64,000 nucleotides of DNA, taken from Cannabis sativa (Eukaryota > Streptophyta > Magnoliopsida > Rosales > Cannabaceae). Where the stretch lies: the NCBI RefSeq assembly GCF_029168945.1, contig NC_083610.1, positions 73,337,580-73,401,579 on the forward strand, written 5' to 3'. Position numbers and translations under genes: made by a program. Positions 34,801 to 49,800 of this stretch are shown here, one piece after another (within the stretch, counting starts at the first letter, position 1; every line of letters starts with the position of its first letter). The notes beneath the pieces are model-generated. The model ran no database searches. It saw nothing but the letters and a program-made list of their open reading frames with translations, and was not told where the DNA came from.

Positions 34801-37800
34801 TCCTTCACAAAATACTCCCTGACTAAACAAGATTGTGTCATCGAACACTTCTCTCAATCTAATTACCCAGAATCTTCGGAATTGTCTTACATAAGCCTGT
34901 TACTAGAATAATGGGTCTGAAGTCACTCACATTAATGTCCTTATATGGTTTATATAAAATAAAAATATTGATATGTAAATATAAACTGAGATCATTTTCT
35001 CTACGGCTCCCATACTCCCAAGTATGACGAAATGGTTTATTGAATAAGAATGGCACACCTGAATGTCTCGGGGTCATTTGGGTTACCAAAGAGTGAGTAT
35101 AGCCATTGTGGCCCATCAACATCATTGTAGGACTTCACTACTTCGACCTACAGGTTATCCACATGAAAATGTATAAAAACCAATGAATGAATGAAGATGT
35201 TATAATTCATGGAAAAAAAGGAAGCCAATGGAATATGTGTGAAACTTGGACATTTTGATCTCATTATAAAGATAGATCAGGGCCAAGTACAGAACACACC
35301 CAACTTGTGAAAGCATGTATGAGAAAATGAGCAAGCTACGTAATAAACAGGCAGAAAATTTGATTCATGCCAATTTACCTGAATTGAAACCCGAGCAGAA
35401 AACTTCACGAGTCCTTCTTCAGTAAGCTTCTCAGATGCACTTTTTCCCCTGACACCCTTTGTGACAAGCTTAGTAGAATCACCTTTATATCGAGCTGACA
35501 ACCCTTCATCGAAATGCATCTACAACAAAAAGATTGTTTTACAGATGAATATATAATATTATTTGTTGCTTTTAAAAAATCTTCTCTTGAGTTTCGTGTT
35601 CTTCCCTAATACTATTCATAAGAGAAATACTATTCATAAGAGAAATACTATTCATAAGATTGCAATAAGCATGATGATTTAGCAACGATCTACACCAAGA
35701 AGCATCAAGGCAACCTCATAGTTCTATTCCAGATTCTAAATTTTATCAGTCCACAAATCAGCTTTCCCAACCTAAAAATATACAACATTCCTATCCCCTT
35801 ACCAAACCTGGAATCTTTACACCATTCTACCTTACCAAACAAAGGGCATCTTGTAACTACGTAAGGAAAAACATATCCAAGAGTAACAACAGGTTATACC
35901 TTAGCATGTTCCAAATGTTTAATAGCCTCCTCTAGCAAATTAGAATTTAAGAACAATTGAACGCAACAAAGTCCAGCAGCAACATGGTCTTTCTTGATAA
36001 CCTGAAAAATTATACAACTTCTAAGTAGTCCCACATTAAAGAAAATGAAAACAAACAGTGCACTGACATGAAGATTCAAGTACCAGTAAGATTAATAGTG
36101 GTTTAGAAAAACAATGAGGAAATAGTCAAATACTTTATTCGCAGCATCTGTGACAATTAAAAAAATCCACCTTAACTTTTTCTCTCTTGTTTTTTTTTTT
36201 TTATTGAAGGGAGGGTTGTGCGTGGAGAAGGAAAACATAAGGATTGCTAATTAACATGAAAGGTGTGAAAAGCCAAATTTGATCTAAAACCTGCAAGTCA
36301 AAAATTACCTGAAAATACTAGGGTCTAACTCAAATGATAGGGTGTGTGTTGTGTGTAAGAGGTTTGGGGTTCAAATCTCAGCTGGGTAACTACAAACTGT
36401 TTCTTATCCCAAAAACACTTACCTGAAATTGGTACAGAAAATTGAAATGCTTATGCGTTTCACAGTATAGACAAATTCGGGCAAGTGCTGCAGCTGTATA
36501 CTGGCTCACTGCTTCGTCTTGTGGCTCTGTAGCTGACATTCTTGCTGATATCACTTCCTCCAAAACAGGCATTGCGCCATAACTAACGCACAGATCACAC
36601 AGCTCATCAATGGTCCCATAATCAGTCGCCAAATTATCTTGTCTTTGAGGGGATGAAGAAGATGTTGCCATTCCCACCATTGATGGTTGAGGAGGAAGAG
36701 GGACAGCATTTGGGGGGAAAAACAACATGCAGGCATCATTGAATTGACCATGCTTAAACATAAATTCAAGCAATTTCTGTCGTGCATACTGCAAAAAAAA
36801 AAAAAAAAATAGAAGTTTGCATATAGAGATATCCAATATCCTTGAGAAAAGGGGCTAAATGATAGAGATAATTTACTATTTGGGTTTTCTTGTTTTTGAA
36901 GGAGGATTTCTGGTTCTCCTGTTCTTTATTTTATTAAAAAAATATCAATTTAGTAACAAAAATTGCTTACAGTTATAAATGTTTAGAACAAATGTAATAG
37001 GAATTATCTTCTTAAAGAACACACTAACCAAGAAAAAGAGACAGGCTTATCTTTTAAATTGGTTTGCACAGTTCTAGGTTATCAATTCAAAACAATTGGC
37101 AAATAATAAAAACTAAAACCATAGAGCACAGTTTGATTACCTATCAACATTGTAAAAGTCTGTCAACAAGAATGAAACAAGCAAACTAAAACAGTCAAAG
37201 CGATAAGGAATGAATTTAAGATATGAATGAAATCTTACTTCTTGCAAATAGTTCACACACTCGTTATAGCGATTGTAGTCCAAGTTGCTGCGAGGTCCAT
37301 CTTCAAATTCTGAACCATATGTAGAATTATCATTCGCATATTCTGGAAATGGTCTTGATTTTTCAGAACGTGGAAAAGTGGATGGCATGTACAGCACATT
37401 GAGATACGAATCAGCTGAAAGAGAATCATCTAAGATTGTTGGAGCACTCTTAGCCAAATGTTCATACCTGAAGAAGTATTGGTCACACATTAGATTCTGT
37501 GGTACTTTTTTTTCTGAAAAAGAGAAGAGATCCTCTTGTCTTAGACAGGATCCTCCCCGAAATATATTAAAAGCCTCACTTGTGGTGGAGGAAAACCATG
37601 GTTACAATTAATAACAGAACAGAAATTCTAAGGCAATAGTACTCCCCTGCTTTGCCTCAGAAAAGGGAAAAGCTAAACAAAACCACCTACAGCCCCTAAA
37701 CAATTGTCTTCCATTCTCTACATAAATCTAAAAATGATAAATCCTCAAAATGTTTGGTTCTAAAAACCCAAGTAGCTGTCCAAAATTTAACTTGCTCCCA

Positions 37801-40800
37801 CACATCCGCTTCTGATTTAGTAGTCCCTTCAAAGATTCTGGCATTTCTTTCTAACCATACGGCCCAGATTGTTGCTAAAATCACTATTTTCCAAAGCTTT
37901 AATCTACGTTTGCCTCCGGTTAGCTTGGACGCTATCAATTGTGAAACAGACCTTGGCATAACACAGGACAATTCAAACTCTGCCAACACATATCTCCATA
38001 ATCGTCGAATATATTTGCAATCCAAGAACAGGTGACCAACATCTTCTCCGCTGCCTTTGCAGCAAACGCACCACCCCGGGGAAATGTAAAGAAAAGGCTT
38101 CCTTTTTTTCACCTTGTCATGGACATTTACTTTGTCCAAAGCCACAAGCCAACCAAACACTTTAACCTTTGAAGGAACACAACTTTTCCAAAGGGTTTTT
38201 GTCCAATCCAAACCCCTAGTTGATGGATTTGATGTCAGCCAGGAAAAGGCTGATTTACAAGTGAAAACTCCAGATGGATCTGGTTTCCAAATACGGCTAT
38301 CTTCCGAGATACTTAACACTTTTACATGTTCCACCTTTTGCATCAATGAAATAAAGCTTGGTAACTCTCTATCCATTAAGTGCCTTCTGAATTTGAAATT
38401 CCAACTCTCCACCCATCTACCTGGTAACCCCTCGTCAACTATCATTTCATTTATAGGAGTGTTCCTCCCCTTTGAAATCACTGCTAAATCAAGGAATGCA
38501 GTGGCCAAAGGATAATCGTCAATCCAAACGTCTTCCCAAAACCGAATTCTATCCCCTCTTCCAATTTTAAAACGTACCAAACCCAAAAACTCGTCATACA
38601 AATCTGATATATTTCTCCACGGACCTTTAGGAGACAGACGACTTCCTTTCTTAGAGTCCCAGAAATTATCAGCCTTACCATATCTACTGACCACCACCCT
38701 ATGCCACAACGAATTCTGCTCTAAGGGAAATCTCCACAACCACTTCATAAGCAAACTTTTGTTCCTTAAATCTAACCTCCCAATGCCTAAGCCTCCCTCA
38801 TGTCGAGGCCTACAAACCTCGTCCCAAGCCACTAGATGATCCCCACCTGTAGACTCACTACTTTCCCAGAAAAAATCTCTCATCATCTTCTCCAATGCTT
38901 TAGTTACTGACTTAGGTGCTTTAAATAATGATAGGAAATATAAGGGAAGAGAAGATAGGACTGACTGAATGAGAGTCAACCTAACCCCTTTCGATAAAAA
39001 TGCACATTTCCATCCATCGAGTCTTTTGGCACACTTGTCCAGCACTAGTTCCCAGATACTCCATTTCCTAGGCGAACCCCCCAAGGGCAACCCTAGATAT
39101 TGCAATGGCCAACTTCCTATTTCACATCCAATCCTCCTTGCAAGCTTTGAAACAATCTCCTCATCCGTACATATTCCCAACAATTGACTTTTGCTCATAT
39201 TAATCTTTAGTCCAGATATAGCACAAAATGCTTCTACTAGCCTCAACAACTTGTGTAATGATTGCTCATTATCGATAAAAAATAACGTATCATCTGCAAA
39301 TTGAAGGTGACTAACTTGGACTCTCTCCTTTCCTACCAAAAATCCAGAAATATTACCTGAGCTAACAGCCTTATTCGTCATTCTCCCCAGCACATCTGCC
39401 ACCAGGGTAAATAGAAAGGGCGAAAGTGGGTCACCTTGTCTGAGTCCTCGCGACCCAGAAAACTTTCCCCTAGGTGCGCCATTGACAAAGACTGAGAAAG
39501 AGGTAGATGATATACAACCTTTGATCCATTTTCTCCAAGTTTCCCCAAATCCTTTCTTGCACAAAACTAAGTCCACGAATTCCCATTCGACTCGGTCATA
39601 AGCTTTTTCAAAGTCAATTTTGAAAACCAAGCCGCTTCTGCCTCTGCTTCTATAGTCTTCTACTGTCTCATTAGCAATGAGAACTGAGTCCAATATTTGT
39701 CGACCCTCAACAAAGGCCGACTGAGTTTCAAGGATAGTCTCACCCAAAACACCCCTGAGTCTGATTGAGAGCATCTTAGCAATAATCTTATAAACACTTG
39801 TTATAAGGCTGATTGGTCTGTAGTCTCTAACCCTACAACTGCTAAGCTTCTTAGGAATTAGGCAAATAAATGTTTCGTTGATGCTTCCTTGAATAATGCC
39901 ATCTTTTTCAAACGACTTAACAACTTTCATCAAATCTTCTTTGATTACCTCCCATTGAGACTGAAACAAGGCCAAACTAAAACCATCTGGTCCCGGGGCT
40001 TTACTGCCTTCACAGCTGAAAACTGCCTCTCTGACTTCGCTCTCATCAAACGGTCTTTCTAAGTGCCTAGCGGAGTCATCTGGTATTGCGTGCCAGTCAA
40101 TTCCTTCAACACTCCTACCCACCCTTCTTTCGGAAGTGTACAGGCTTGAGAAGAAAGAAGTTATCTCCTTGACTATTTCTTCCTTCTCCTCAATAATTGA
40201 TCCATATTCTCTTTCAATTCTTGATATTGTGTTCCTGGATTTCCTTGCATTCAACAGATTATGAAAGAACCTTGAATTTGCATCGCCTTCCTTAGCCCAT
40301 TTGCACTTTGATTTCAGCCATACACCCCTTTCCTCTTCGAAGACCAATTGCTGCCATTCTTTTTTGATTGCCCTTCTTTCCTCCATTAATGCATGGTTCC
40401 ACTCATCAGAAGCTTCCAAACTGTCTAAATACATTAGTCTTCTTTCCATAGCAGTTTTTATCAAGTGATTGTTGTCGAATGTCTTTTTGCTCCATTCCTT
40501 AATTTTTCCTTTGACTTCCCTCAATTTACTCATAAACTTAGTGCCCTCCCAACCGGATCCTTCAGTCTTCTGCCACCAACTCTCAAAACTCCTGGAGAAC
40601 ATATTATGCTCTAGCCATTGATTATCAAAACGAAAAGGACTAGGACCCCAAGAAGGGGGGTTGGAGTCGAGTACGACTGGACTATGATCCGATACAATCC
40701 TAACCAACATCTCTTGTCTCACAAAAGTGAACGCATTACTCCAATTGTTGGTGAAAAGGAATTTGTCCAGCCTACAACAGATCGGCTTACTTCGAAAGTT

Positions 40801-43800
40801 CGACCAAGTAAACTTTCCATTATTCAAATTTGGGTCCATTAGCTTCAATTCTCGCACCAATTGATCGAACATCTTCATACTCTTAGTCCAAGAGTTACTA
40901 TTTAGTTTCTCTTGCAGCCTCCTAACCACATTAAAATCCCCTCCTAAACACCACATATCACCACAAATTGCACTTAGGCCAGCCATTTCATCCCAAAAAG
41001 CTAACCTATCTTTGTATGAACATGGACCATAGACCCCAGAGAACCACCACGGTCTTCGACCTTCTGCTTCAATCAATACTGAAATTGAAAATTCGCCGAC
41101 CATGGACTTCAAAACCTTGATACGTCTAGTATCCCATACTAACAACGTACCTCCTGATCTTCCTATGGCAGGCATCAAAATCCATGCTTTAAAACGGGAT
41201 CTCCAAATACTGCCAATGAACTTCCTGTCAACAGCTGTCTTCTTCACTTCTTGTAACACCACCAAATCCGGATTCACCTTACTGATTGTAGCCTTGATTG
41301 CCTTTTTCTTCATCTTGTCTCCACTTCCTCTAACATTCCAAGTTAGGATTCTCATATTGATCTTTTTGGAAGCCCTTCTTTTTTCTGACCTTTCTCATAA
41401 TTTATATTAAAAGTCGAAGTTTTTGAGTTCTCTATTGCTCTTCCTTCCACTCTTGAGGCACTGAATTTTATGTTTCTCTTCATTCTCATTAAGTATTAGA
41501 TTCATGCCCAAGTCCGCCGTGGATTTAACTAAATCCATTTCAGAAAATAACAAAGTCTCTCTCTCTTCTGGGTCGGCCAAATCCACTCTTGCAGTCTTAG
41601 CAGCAAGCTCACGGGGTTCTGAGCCTCTTTTAAGACTATCATCCTCTGGCCAAAGCTCCTTGATATGACATACAATATCTTCATTTTTTTCATCTTTTTC
41701 TGTACAAGAATCATCTTCTTCTTCCGAATCATCCTCTGCTGATCTGAATTCATTAATTCCTTCCACACTTCGGTCTTCATCCTTCTCCAATTCCTCAAAA
41801 TGATCTACCCCGACTATAGGCTCAAATACTACATCGCTGTCAAAAGAAATGGATTTTCTTTTCCTAAGGTATACTTTCAGCTTTCTTTCACTGATGGCTT
41901 CCTCCTCACGTAGAACTTGTTCCGATTCTTGTATCACTGAGTTCGAACTTATTCTTCCTCTAGCATTGAAGTCTTCCCATAAATTAATATCTGCACTTCT
42001 AAACTCTTCTCTTCTCTTCGGTCTAACTATCTTGAGAATACCTTCAAAAATGATGTTTATATTATCCATAGTAGCTTTTACTTGTCTTGAAGAAGGCACC
42101 CGAACTTGCTTTTGGTCCAGTAAAATAGTAAAAGGGCCCAAGTGTTTGTAATTAAATTGGCCCATGTCACTTCTCATCACCTCCAATCCCATTAAAGGGG
42201 CAATCTCCCTCACCGGCCCACTTAAAATCTGGCCCATACTAACCTTTGGCCCCAAACACTCCAAATAATTAATATTTGGCCTCTCCCTCTCACATATACG
42301 GCCCATCTCCCTAAAAATATGTCCCTGGCCCCTTTTATTAAATGACTTAAACATTAATTGATTAAATCCAATTGAATCCAGGCCCATCTTCCCAAGGCCC
42401 AACAACCTCTTTCGGACACATAGAGGGTTTATCCCACTAACACCATTAATCCACGTGTCGTAAGGGTGGAGAAGAATCATCACATCTGGTGCTTTATCCA
42501 CATACTTACCACATAAATTTTGAAATAACCGACCAAAAATTCTCTTAAGAGTCACTTCTTCTTTCTTTTTGGCTTTTCCAACACAAGGCACATCAATGAA
42601 GACCGAACGGCACTCCTCCTCAAAACTCTCAGTCGTACCACTTAAATGTCCTTCTTCGTGTCCTACGGCCTCCACAGCAGCTTTTCTCTGCACACTAAAT
42701 GACTTTTCGACTTCGCCTGCTTCGGGAGTCGAACTCTCATTAAATGCGTTAAGATTACAGCAGCTATCCACCTCGAGAATTGATGTGACATCAATTGCCT
42801 GCCCCCACCCAGTCTTCTCGACTTCTTTCTCAATGCAGTTGGACTCCACCAGCGTTTGATTCTCCGACATCTGAGCACCATCTTCGTTCTGAACATTAAT
42901 GGCCTCGCCGTCCTTCATTACCTCCGTATATCGATCAGCCCCTGCATCGTCCCTCGTCGTTCCCTCAATCAGACCCTCTTCAAACCCCTCATCATCATTT
43001 TCGATCAACCGACACATAGCCGTATCTTGAAACCAGAGAGTGCTGAACCCTCCATTAAATCTGTAGTTTCTATCATTGAGTTTGAAAAATTTCAAAACCA
43101 GATGAAGATTGTCAATTGTTACTGCTAAGATCTCAGGAATAAAACCATCGGAGTGTCCCTCCAATTTCAATCTTAAGTGGGGCAAAAAATTCATTTCAGT
43201 CGTCTCCTTATCAACGTCTAATAGGCCTCCGCATAGAGCACCAATCTTCCTCATCGTTTTCATCCTCCAGAGGCTTATGGGAAGCCCTTCGATCCCAATC
43301 CAAGATCCCCTACAATCAATCTTCACATCTTTGCTCTGTTTTTCGAGCGACCAATTGACAAAGGTCACTACTGCACACGCACCTGCCACTTTCTTCTGTT
43401 TTAACTTCAGCAATTCCTCCTTTTCATTTTCATCCTTGCACCATATAATTGTCCTATCATCAAACAACTGACTTACTTCGAGTTTTTTCCCCAATTCCAT
43501 AGATAATAAATTAAAGAAAATACAACTCCAAGAACTTTCACTGTTGTCTTTAAACATAATAACCGCCAACTTCCAGTCTTTAGTGCATTGTTTAGCACTT
43601 AAATATTCTGTGAAATTTTTCTGGTTGAGCCGCTTTGCTGGGAAATTGTTTTTAAACCAAAATCCTGGCTTGAAAGATGGTAAAAAATCCCATTCACCAA
43701 GATTGCCATATTTCATATTCCTCTGTTGCTTCTGGTGTCGTCCACTCTCATCCCTGGCTTTGCTTCCATATTTTTGTGGTGCTACCTCTTTATCCACCGA

Positions 43801-46800
43801 CTGTTTTACCACATTAGCCCATGAAGCTTTATTGTTTGCCACAGGGATATCTTCTATTCGCCCCATGGGCTTTCTTCTCAATAAGCTGCTAAGACAATCT
43901 TCGAACTCCCTCCAGCCTCTCGCCTCCTTTTCTTCAGGTACGATCACCATTTTTACCATGTTATTTCTCAGTACAGAGATCTTAAGAAATACACCCTTCG
44001 TATTCTGGAAGACCTCCAAGAAGCAACTGATTGTATAGTTCCGAAAGGATCTTTTGAATGAGTTCCGCTGCCTTCCATCTTTTTTCTGTATCTCCTCCAA
44101 CTTTTCCAGGATCCAAGCAGCTGCATCAATTGTTACAGCTATCTCGAATCCTGCTATTCTAGTCCTCTCACAAATTCTCACCATTCCACCATCATTGGAT
44201 AATGTTAGCATGAACACTTTGTGTTCAGTTCTGAAGCTCCAATACCTATGTGGCCTTGGACTACCAGACTCAGAACACTTCTCACCTCCAAAACCAGTGG
44301 GGTCATGGATGTTTTTCTTCCCATGACCAGTGGGGCCACGGTGCCGGGACGACCAAGACTTATCATGGCCAGGAAGGCCATTGAAGGATCGTACGTGCAT
44401 GAGTTCTCTCAAAAGTAGGAGAGAGAACTTTTTATTAATCTCCTGGGTAGATTCTGTGGTACTAAGTGCATAGAATAAGCCAAGGTAGCAAATTAAACAG
44501 TGTTATACTCAAAAGATAAAGGGCACTGATACCTACTCTTGATCCAGCAATATGCCATATTAACAAAGTAATAAATCAGATCTGAAAAAAACCTAAAGAA
44601 AGTCCAAATTTATTACAAGAAACGCCAACCATAAGGACCCATCTTTTTAAATTAAGTATCATTAATTCATTTGTGTAACTATATCCCTCAACCTTTTGCT
44701 TCATTCAGTTTTTAAGTGTTGATTAATTTTTTTCTTTTAATTTGAGTTTTTCTAAAAGAAAATTAGTTTTCAAGGTTTTTTCAAAAAATATTAATGAGTT
44801 TGTTAGATTTTTATAAATAAAATTGATTTTATAAATTATTAAAGAGATATTTCAGCAATAATGCTAAATTTTTGTGACACATGGCATGGCAACATTAATA
44901 ACCACATCATCAGTTAGCAGTTTGTATAAATGAATGCAATCAACTGCAAAGACTTGGTATCATAGGCCGTCCAAAAAGTTGAATATAAGTACAATTACTA
45001 GCAAAGCTTTGGTATTATTGCCACAATTAAGATTATTAAGAAGAAGAAAAAACCCATCTAGCCTGGTTTAGTAAAAATAGCTACTCAGCTTAAAACTTAA
45101 TATTAGAAAGATATAACTATGAAAGCTGTAAATCATCTTACATAGAACGAACAGATGAAACATCCACCGGAGGACCTCCTTCAATTGTATTTACGATCTC
45201 AGAAATAACAGGTTCAGGATCCCCCTTATACAATTGGAAAGCTTGCCTGAAACAATAGAAGGAAGTAATGAATTATAGGTCTAGCATAAACTCTTCTAAA
45301 TAAATGAGCAAAAGAGAGAGGGGAAGATTGAGAATCTAGAATAGTTATCATTCCACCATCTTTCTAATTGTTGACAAATAAGCTTAAACATTTTATGCAA
45401 AAAAAAAAAGCTGCATACTTGAACTTCACACGAGCTTGTGCATAGTGCTCCATACGAATCAAAGCAAGACCCCATGCATTCCATACAGGGAATATATCAA
45501 TCTGGAAAAAACCAAGTATTTTTAAAATCTAAGCATGAATCAAAGACATTCAGCATTAATCTTCACAATATCTTTGAAGCGGAATATTTACCTTGCACTT
45601 TTTGCAAGTATACACAGCCATACTGTACCGTTCATCCACAATCAACCTGTCACGGAGACGGGCAGACGACTCTTTATCAGCGATATCATCTAAGGACACA
45701 GCAATTCCAGAGCCTAGAAGACTTTGAAGTAGCTCTGAACGTCCTAGCCAAATGTCTGCCTGTGATAAAACTTCTGATAGCTCATCTGTTGATTGACTGC
45801 CCATGGTAGAACTACCCGCATCTGAAGATGCATCATCAGTATCCCTGTTTCTTTCAGAATTACTTGACAAATCACTAACTCCCACTGTCTTTCTCAACAA
45901 GGATTTAGCATATTGAAGACCCTGAAAATGTCATGAAAAGTATTTCAATCTGAATTACAAAAAGAAATTACATTGAAAACACTAGAACATTTGATATAAA
46001 TGAAAAAAGTAAGTCCTTGCAATAAAAGAAGAAGTGATTCCTTTTCTTGACTGTGCCATGATTTCAATTAGCAACATACACCATCATACAACCCTGTGAT
46101 TCGAGAAAGGAATACCTGTACAAATATCTCAGTGGCATAGTAAGCACGACCAATAACTTCCATTGATGCATTCTCGGGCAATTGCCGAGAGCTTAACACA
46201 TTCTTCATCTGATTGACACACAAGTCCATTGCATTCTTCGCTGACACACTATCATCAGAACACAAAGAAAGAAGGGCCTAGAAGGAAAAAAGAAAAAAAA
46301 CTCAGAAGACTTACTAGTTTAGAGTATTGTGGATACATATAGCAAAACAAAAATATGCAAGAAAATTGTTTTTCTCTACTGATATACAAATTTTTTCTCT
46401 GCTGCAGGATCCGCGTTAAAATTTAATTTCCATAAGATGGATATTTTATGTGTTTTTTCAGAGACAAAAACAAACACAGCAACAATAAACTCCAACTACT
46501 AACAAAATCAGAAAAGAGAAAACTAAACACCCTTAAATTCCTTCGTATCTAAAAATCATTCATAGTATATTTAATATGCTAGCTTATAGAATATGAACAA
46601 AAGCAACATCATGTACATACTAACAGGCACTAGTATAAGAAAAATACATGGCAAGAGCATCATGCTAGAAATCATTATTTGTTATTTAGTATTGCATTAA
46701 TAGTACAAAATGAAGCAGAAATATCAAAACTTAAAAAACCAGGTATGGTATGTCCTGATGATATTCAAAACTAAACTGACATCCAAATTATGAGCTAAGA

Positions 46801-49800
46801 ACATTAGCCAAGTTATCACGGTACCTTGAAGAGAGTAATGTCAGGGGCACTTTCATATCGGTGAGATAGACGAACTGCATCATCCTTGATGGCATCACCA
46901 GTCAGCATCCATTCCTCAGCAATCAACACAGAAGGAAGCCGCTCTTGTCCATCAACAGAATAAGTTGAAACATGATCCTCTTGAATGCCAGCCATTGCTT
47001 CCCAAGCAACTCTTTCAGATGGGGACAATCCAGAACTTTTTCTTTTCCGGTAGACATCTTTTGGGGCAGGCTTGTCTCCTGTATTCCGTGGACCCCAAGA
47101 GAACGCTCTGCGAGCCTCCTTTTGCAAGTTACTTAAGCTGTTAGAGAAGGATGATCTCACAGGTGTGCCTGTTCTAGTTTTCTGCTTTGGTCTCATTCCT
47201 GAAATAGAAACTCTAGGTTCTCTTGTAGGAGAGCTAAAATTGAATACAATCGCTTTAGCTGCATATGAAATAATTACACTATTGTCTCGCAACGATGGAA
47301 ATTCTTTAAGAATCTGCAAAATTCAGAATGTACAACAATTACATAAACATAAAATTAACTAAATGAGCATTGACGTTGAAATGTACTGACGAGTATTTTA
47401 CTATCAAGTGACAGGATTCTGATAAGCCATTGGTTAAATTCACTTATGTGAGAAGGAAGAAATAGAAGCAGGTGCTGAGGTGTGTGCAATGACGTGTCAC
47501 AAGACAGAGAAAGTGTATCAGTAGCAGCATGTATCAGATTCATCTAAGAAGTTATCTAACCAGCGCAGCTGATTGCAGTTGCTTCCTCATAAGCAAAACC
47601 TCCAAAAGCAAATGAGGGTGTTCATGCAAGGAAGAACATCTCTGCTGCCAAGGCAATGGCAAGGCAGCCAGAACACGAAGACCCAATGCCCATGAGTTCA
47701 ACCGAGAAACCTCAGTATCAGAGAGATTTCCTTCTCTTCGCTTCAGAAAGAAGTGAACCTTCGAAAAGTAGGATAGCAATGTTTAAGAAACATGATAAAT
47801 CAAACTTAAAGTGAACTTAAATTATTCAGGAAAAAAAAATTACTAATACAGAATTACTTACAAGAAGTTGCTTTGAGCGAAGATTAGGTAACAGCTGCAT
47901 TGCACCCATGGCAACTGGTAATGCATCGTCTGAGTCACGTAACGAAGAAAGAAAGCGAGAAGCTTCTGCTGGACCTCCACCATTAAGAGGATCTGCAGTG
48001 AGAAGTTTAACAAGCTGCCGACCCTGTAACTCTCTCCGCAAATCTATTGATAATCCTGCACTTTCAGCTACATCTAAGGCAGCTGAAACAGCTCCTTTCT
48101 CAGCTAATCTAAGTGCCAAGCCCTCAGGATCTTGCTTACACTCAGCTTCCACCTGAAATACCAAGTAGGAAGACATCAACTCTGTAACAGAAAAAACTGT
48201 GAAAAGATGATATCCATTAAAAAAGAGAATGACTTAATTGCCAAAAATTTAAATAATAAAAATCTCTTTTCTTGGCAGGAAGAAACAAGTATATTCATTT
48301 CAATGAACAAAGAAGAAAAAATTGAAACCTCTTGCCAGCTACTATAATGATTGTCTGCACTTAATATGTGACTGTATCTCTGCAAAGCTTGTTTCATGTG
48401 CATGACCTAACCATCCAAAAATATTATGGACAAACAAAATATTAAATGTTATGCAACTGAATAAACATGTTTAGAAACTAGTCATGCCAGAATACAATAA
48501 AGCAAAGATCAGCAAGCATTCTGTAATATAAAAAAGAACCTCATTGGTAATTGGATCACTTTTAGGCAGGTGGCAGCTGCACATGGTGAGAACATCCAAG
48601 GCAGCATCAAGCTCCCATCTATGCATATACCTGGAATACATATATGAGGGATCTAATTAATATTAATATCCAGAGGTACAAGCTTTCAACAAAGTTTATG
48701 ATCAGAAATTAGGTCATGCAAAATTTTTTTATGAGATCAAGATGCAAAACTGCAAATTGAACCTATATAAAGTGAGCAGAATTCAACTAAGATAAAAGTA
48801 CATAATTTTCCACAAATGTTAAGAAAATTTGGCAAATAATGTTGTGTCTTCCAGAATTATCAGGTAAATCAAACAGCCATAGCATTCACCACAAGTAAGT
48901 AAACAAGACATAATTTACTTACTTGAGGGCAACTCTAGCAGCCAACTGCTTATCCTTCAACCGCAGACAATACTGCCAACTATTGCTCCAAATGCCGTGG
49001 CCTCCATAACTTTGGTTTTGCCCAGATATTGACTTGTTCTCTTCCCCGCGTTCAATAAGTAGCTGCAGCAGTTGATCTGAGGCTCCCTTACGTAGAAAGC
49101 GATCAGAAAGTGCAAGAGCATCCATTAGTTTTCCTTCATCAATCAATCTGAAAGGAAGGCCAATTGATCACATCCATCAGCATGTGAAATTCCATCATCA
49201 TTGCAATGCTAAATACGTATGTCTTAAATCATCATACTTGGACACTTCAGTTAGAAATTCAGAAAGAAGACGTCTTTAGCAATATACTAACACCTAGAAA
49301 TTACATGCGGCTAAATATGGTTATTCTTTCATATTGTGTGAGTTTCGGATGTCAGACTAATGAAAAATTAGATCCTAAAGTTTTCCTTTTATCAAATTGC
49401 TAATGCAGATATTAACAAACCTTTAAGATACAAAGCAGGTTTTATAACTTACTAGTACCATTACAATTTTTTACCAGAGAATGTATATGCAATTAGCAAT
49501 ACTCTTTCAGATTGCTAATAGCAAAATTTATGTTAATTAGACTCTAGCTCAGATTGACAATAACCCTTGTACTGGAAGATATCCAAATATCTATTTTACA
49601 GAAGAAACTTTTTGACAGCAATTTTATACATGAGTAAGAAAGCCAAACAAGCTAACCCTCATAAATTTTAAGGGTAAAGATGGAATAAAATAATACCTTT
49701 CTATTGCTTTCTGATAGGGTTCTTCATTCTCCCAATTAAAAGAAAGAAAAACCGAATTATCATGTTCAGCAACATCAGTTTTCATAGCATCTTGCCAAGA

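Larger units (their letters stand above)
31801..37467 (-). other. ZFYVE26-like gene, exons 26-35 of the window
   Basis: Exons in transcript order: 37467-37239, 36788-36423, 36001-35900, 35519-35379, 35147-35059, 33848-33766, 33670-33555, 32986-32901, 32118-32019, 31866-31801 (TGA at 31801-31803). Phases agree throughout, for example CAC CG|G AAA between the third-last and second-last exons. The conserved C-terminal part of the family is here ([48 protein letters not shown]). Confidence 0.87.
37507..44447 (-). mobile_element. Full-length L1-like LINE with two intact ORFs
   Basis: The 6,941 bp element is bracketed by a perfect 16 bp target duplication TAGATTCTGTGGTACT (37491-37506 and 44448-44463). 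On the - strand it has a 47 bp 5' leader, ORF1 (44400-41407), a 51 bp gap, ORF2 (41355-37696), and a 3' UTR of about 190 bp ending in a short A-tail. Both ORFs are open, so the copy is young and may be able to move. It sits in the ZFYVE26-like intron 45141-37468, in the same orientation as the gene, with its tail 39 nt from the splice acceptor. Confidence 0.96.

Noticed and set aside
43544..44038. + strand ORF of 164 codons and several others between 41849 and 44418
   Set aside because: They are antisense shadows of LINE ORF1.
47355..47543. 62-codon - strand ORF between two ZFYVE26-like exons
   Set aside because: Splicing from 47561 to 47313 joins the flanking frames exactly (GCG CTG|ATT CTT), so this is intron.
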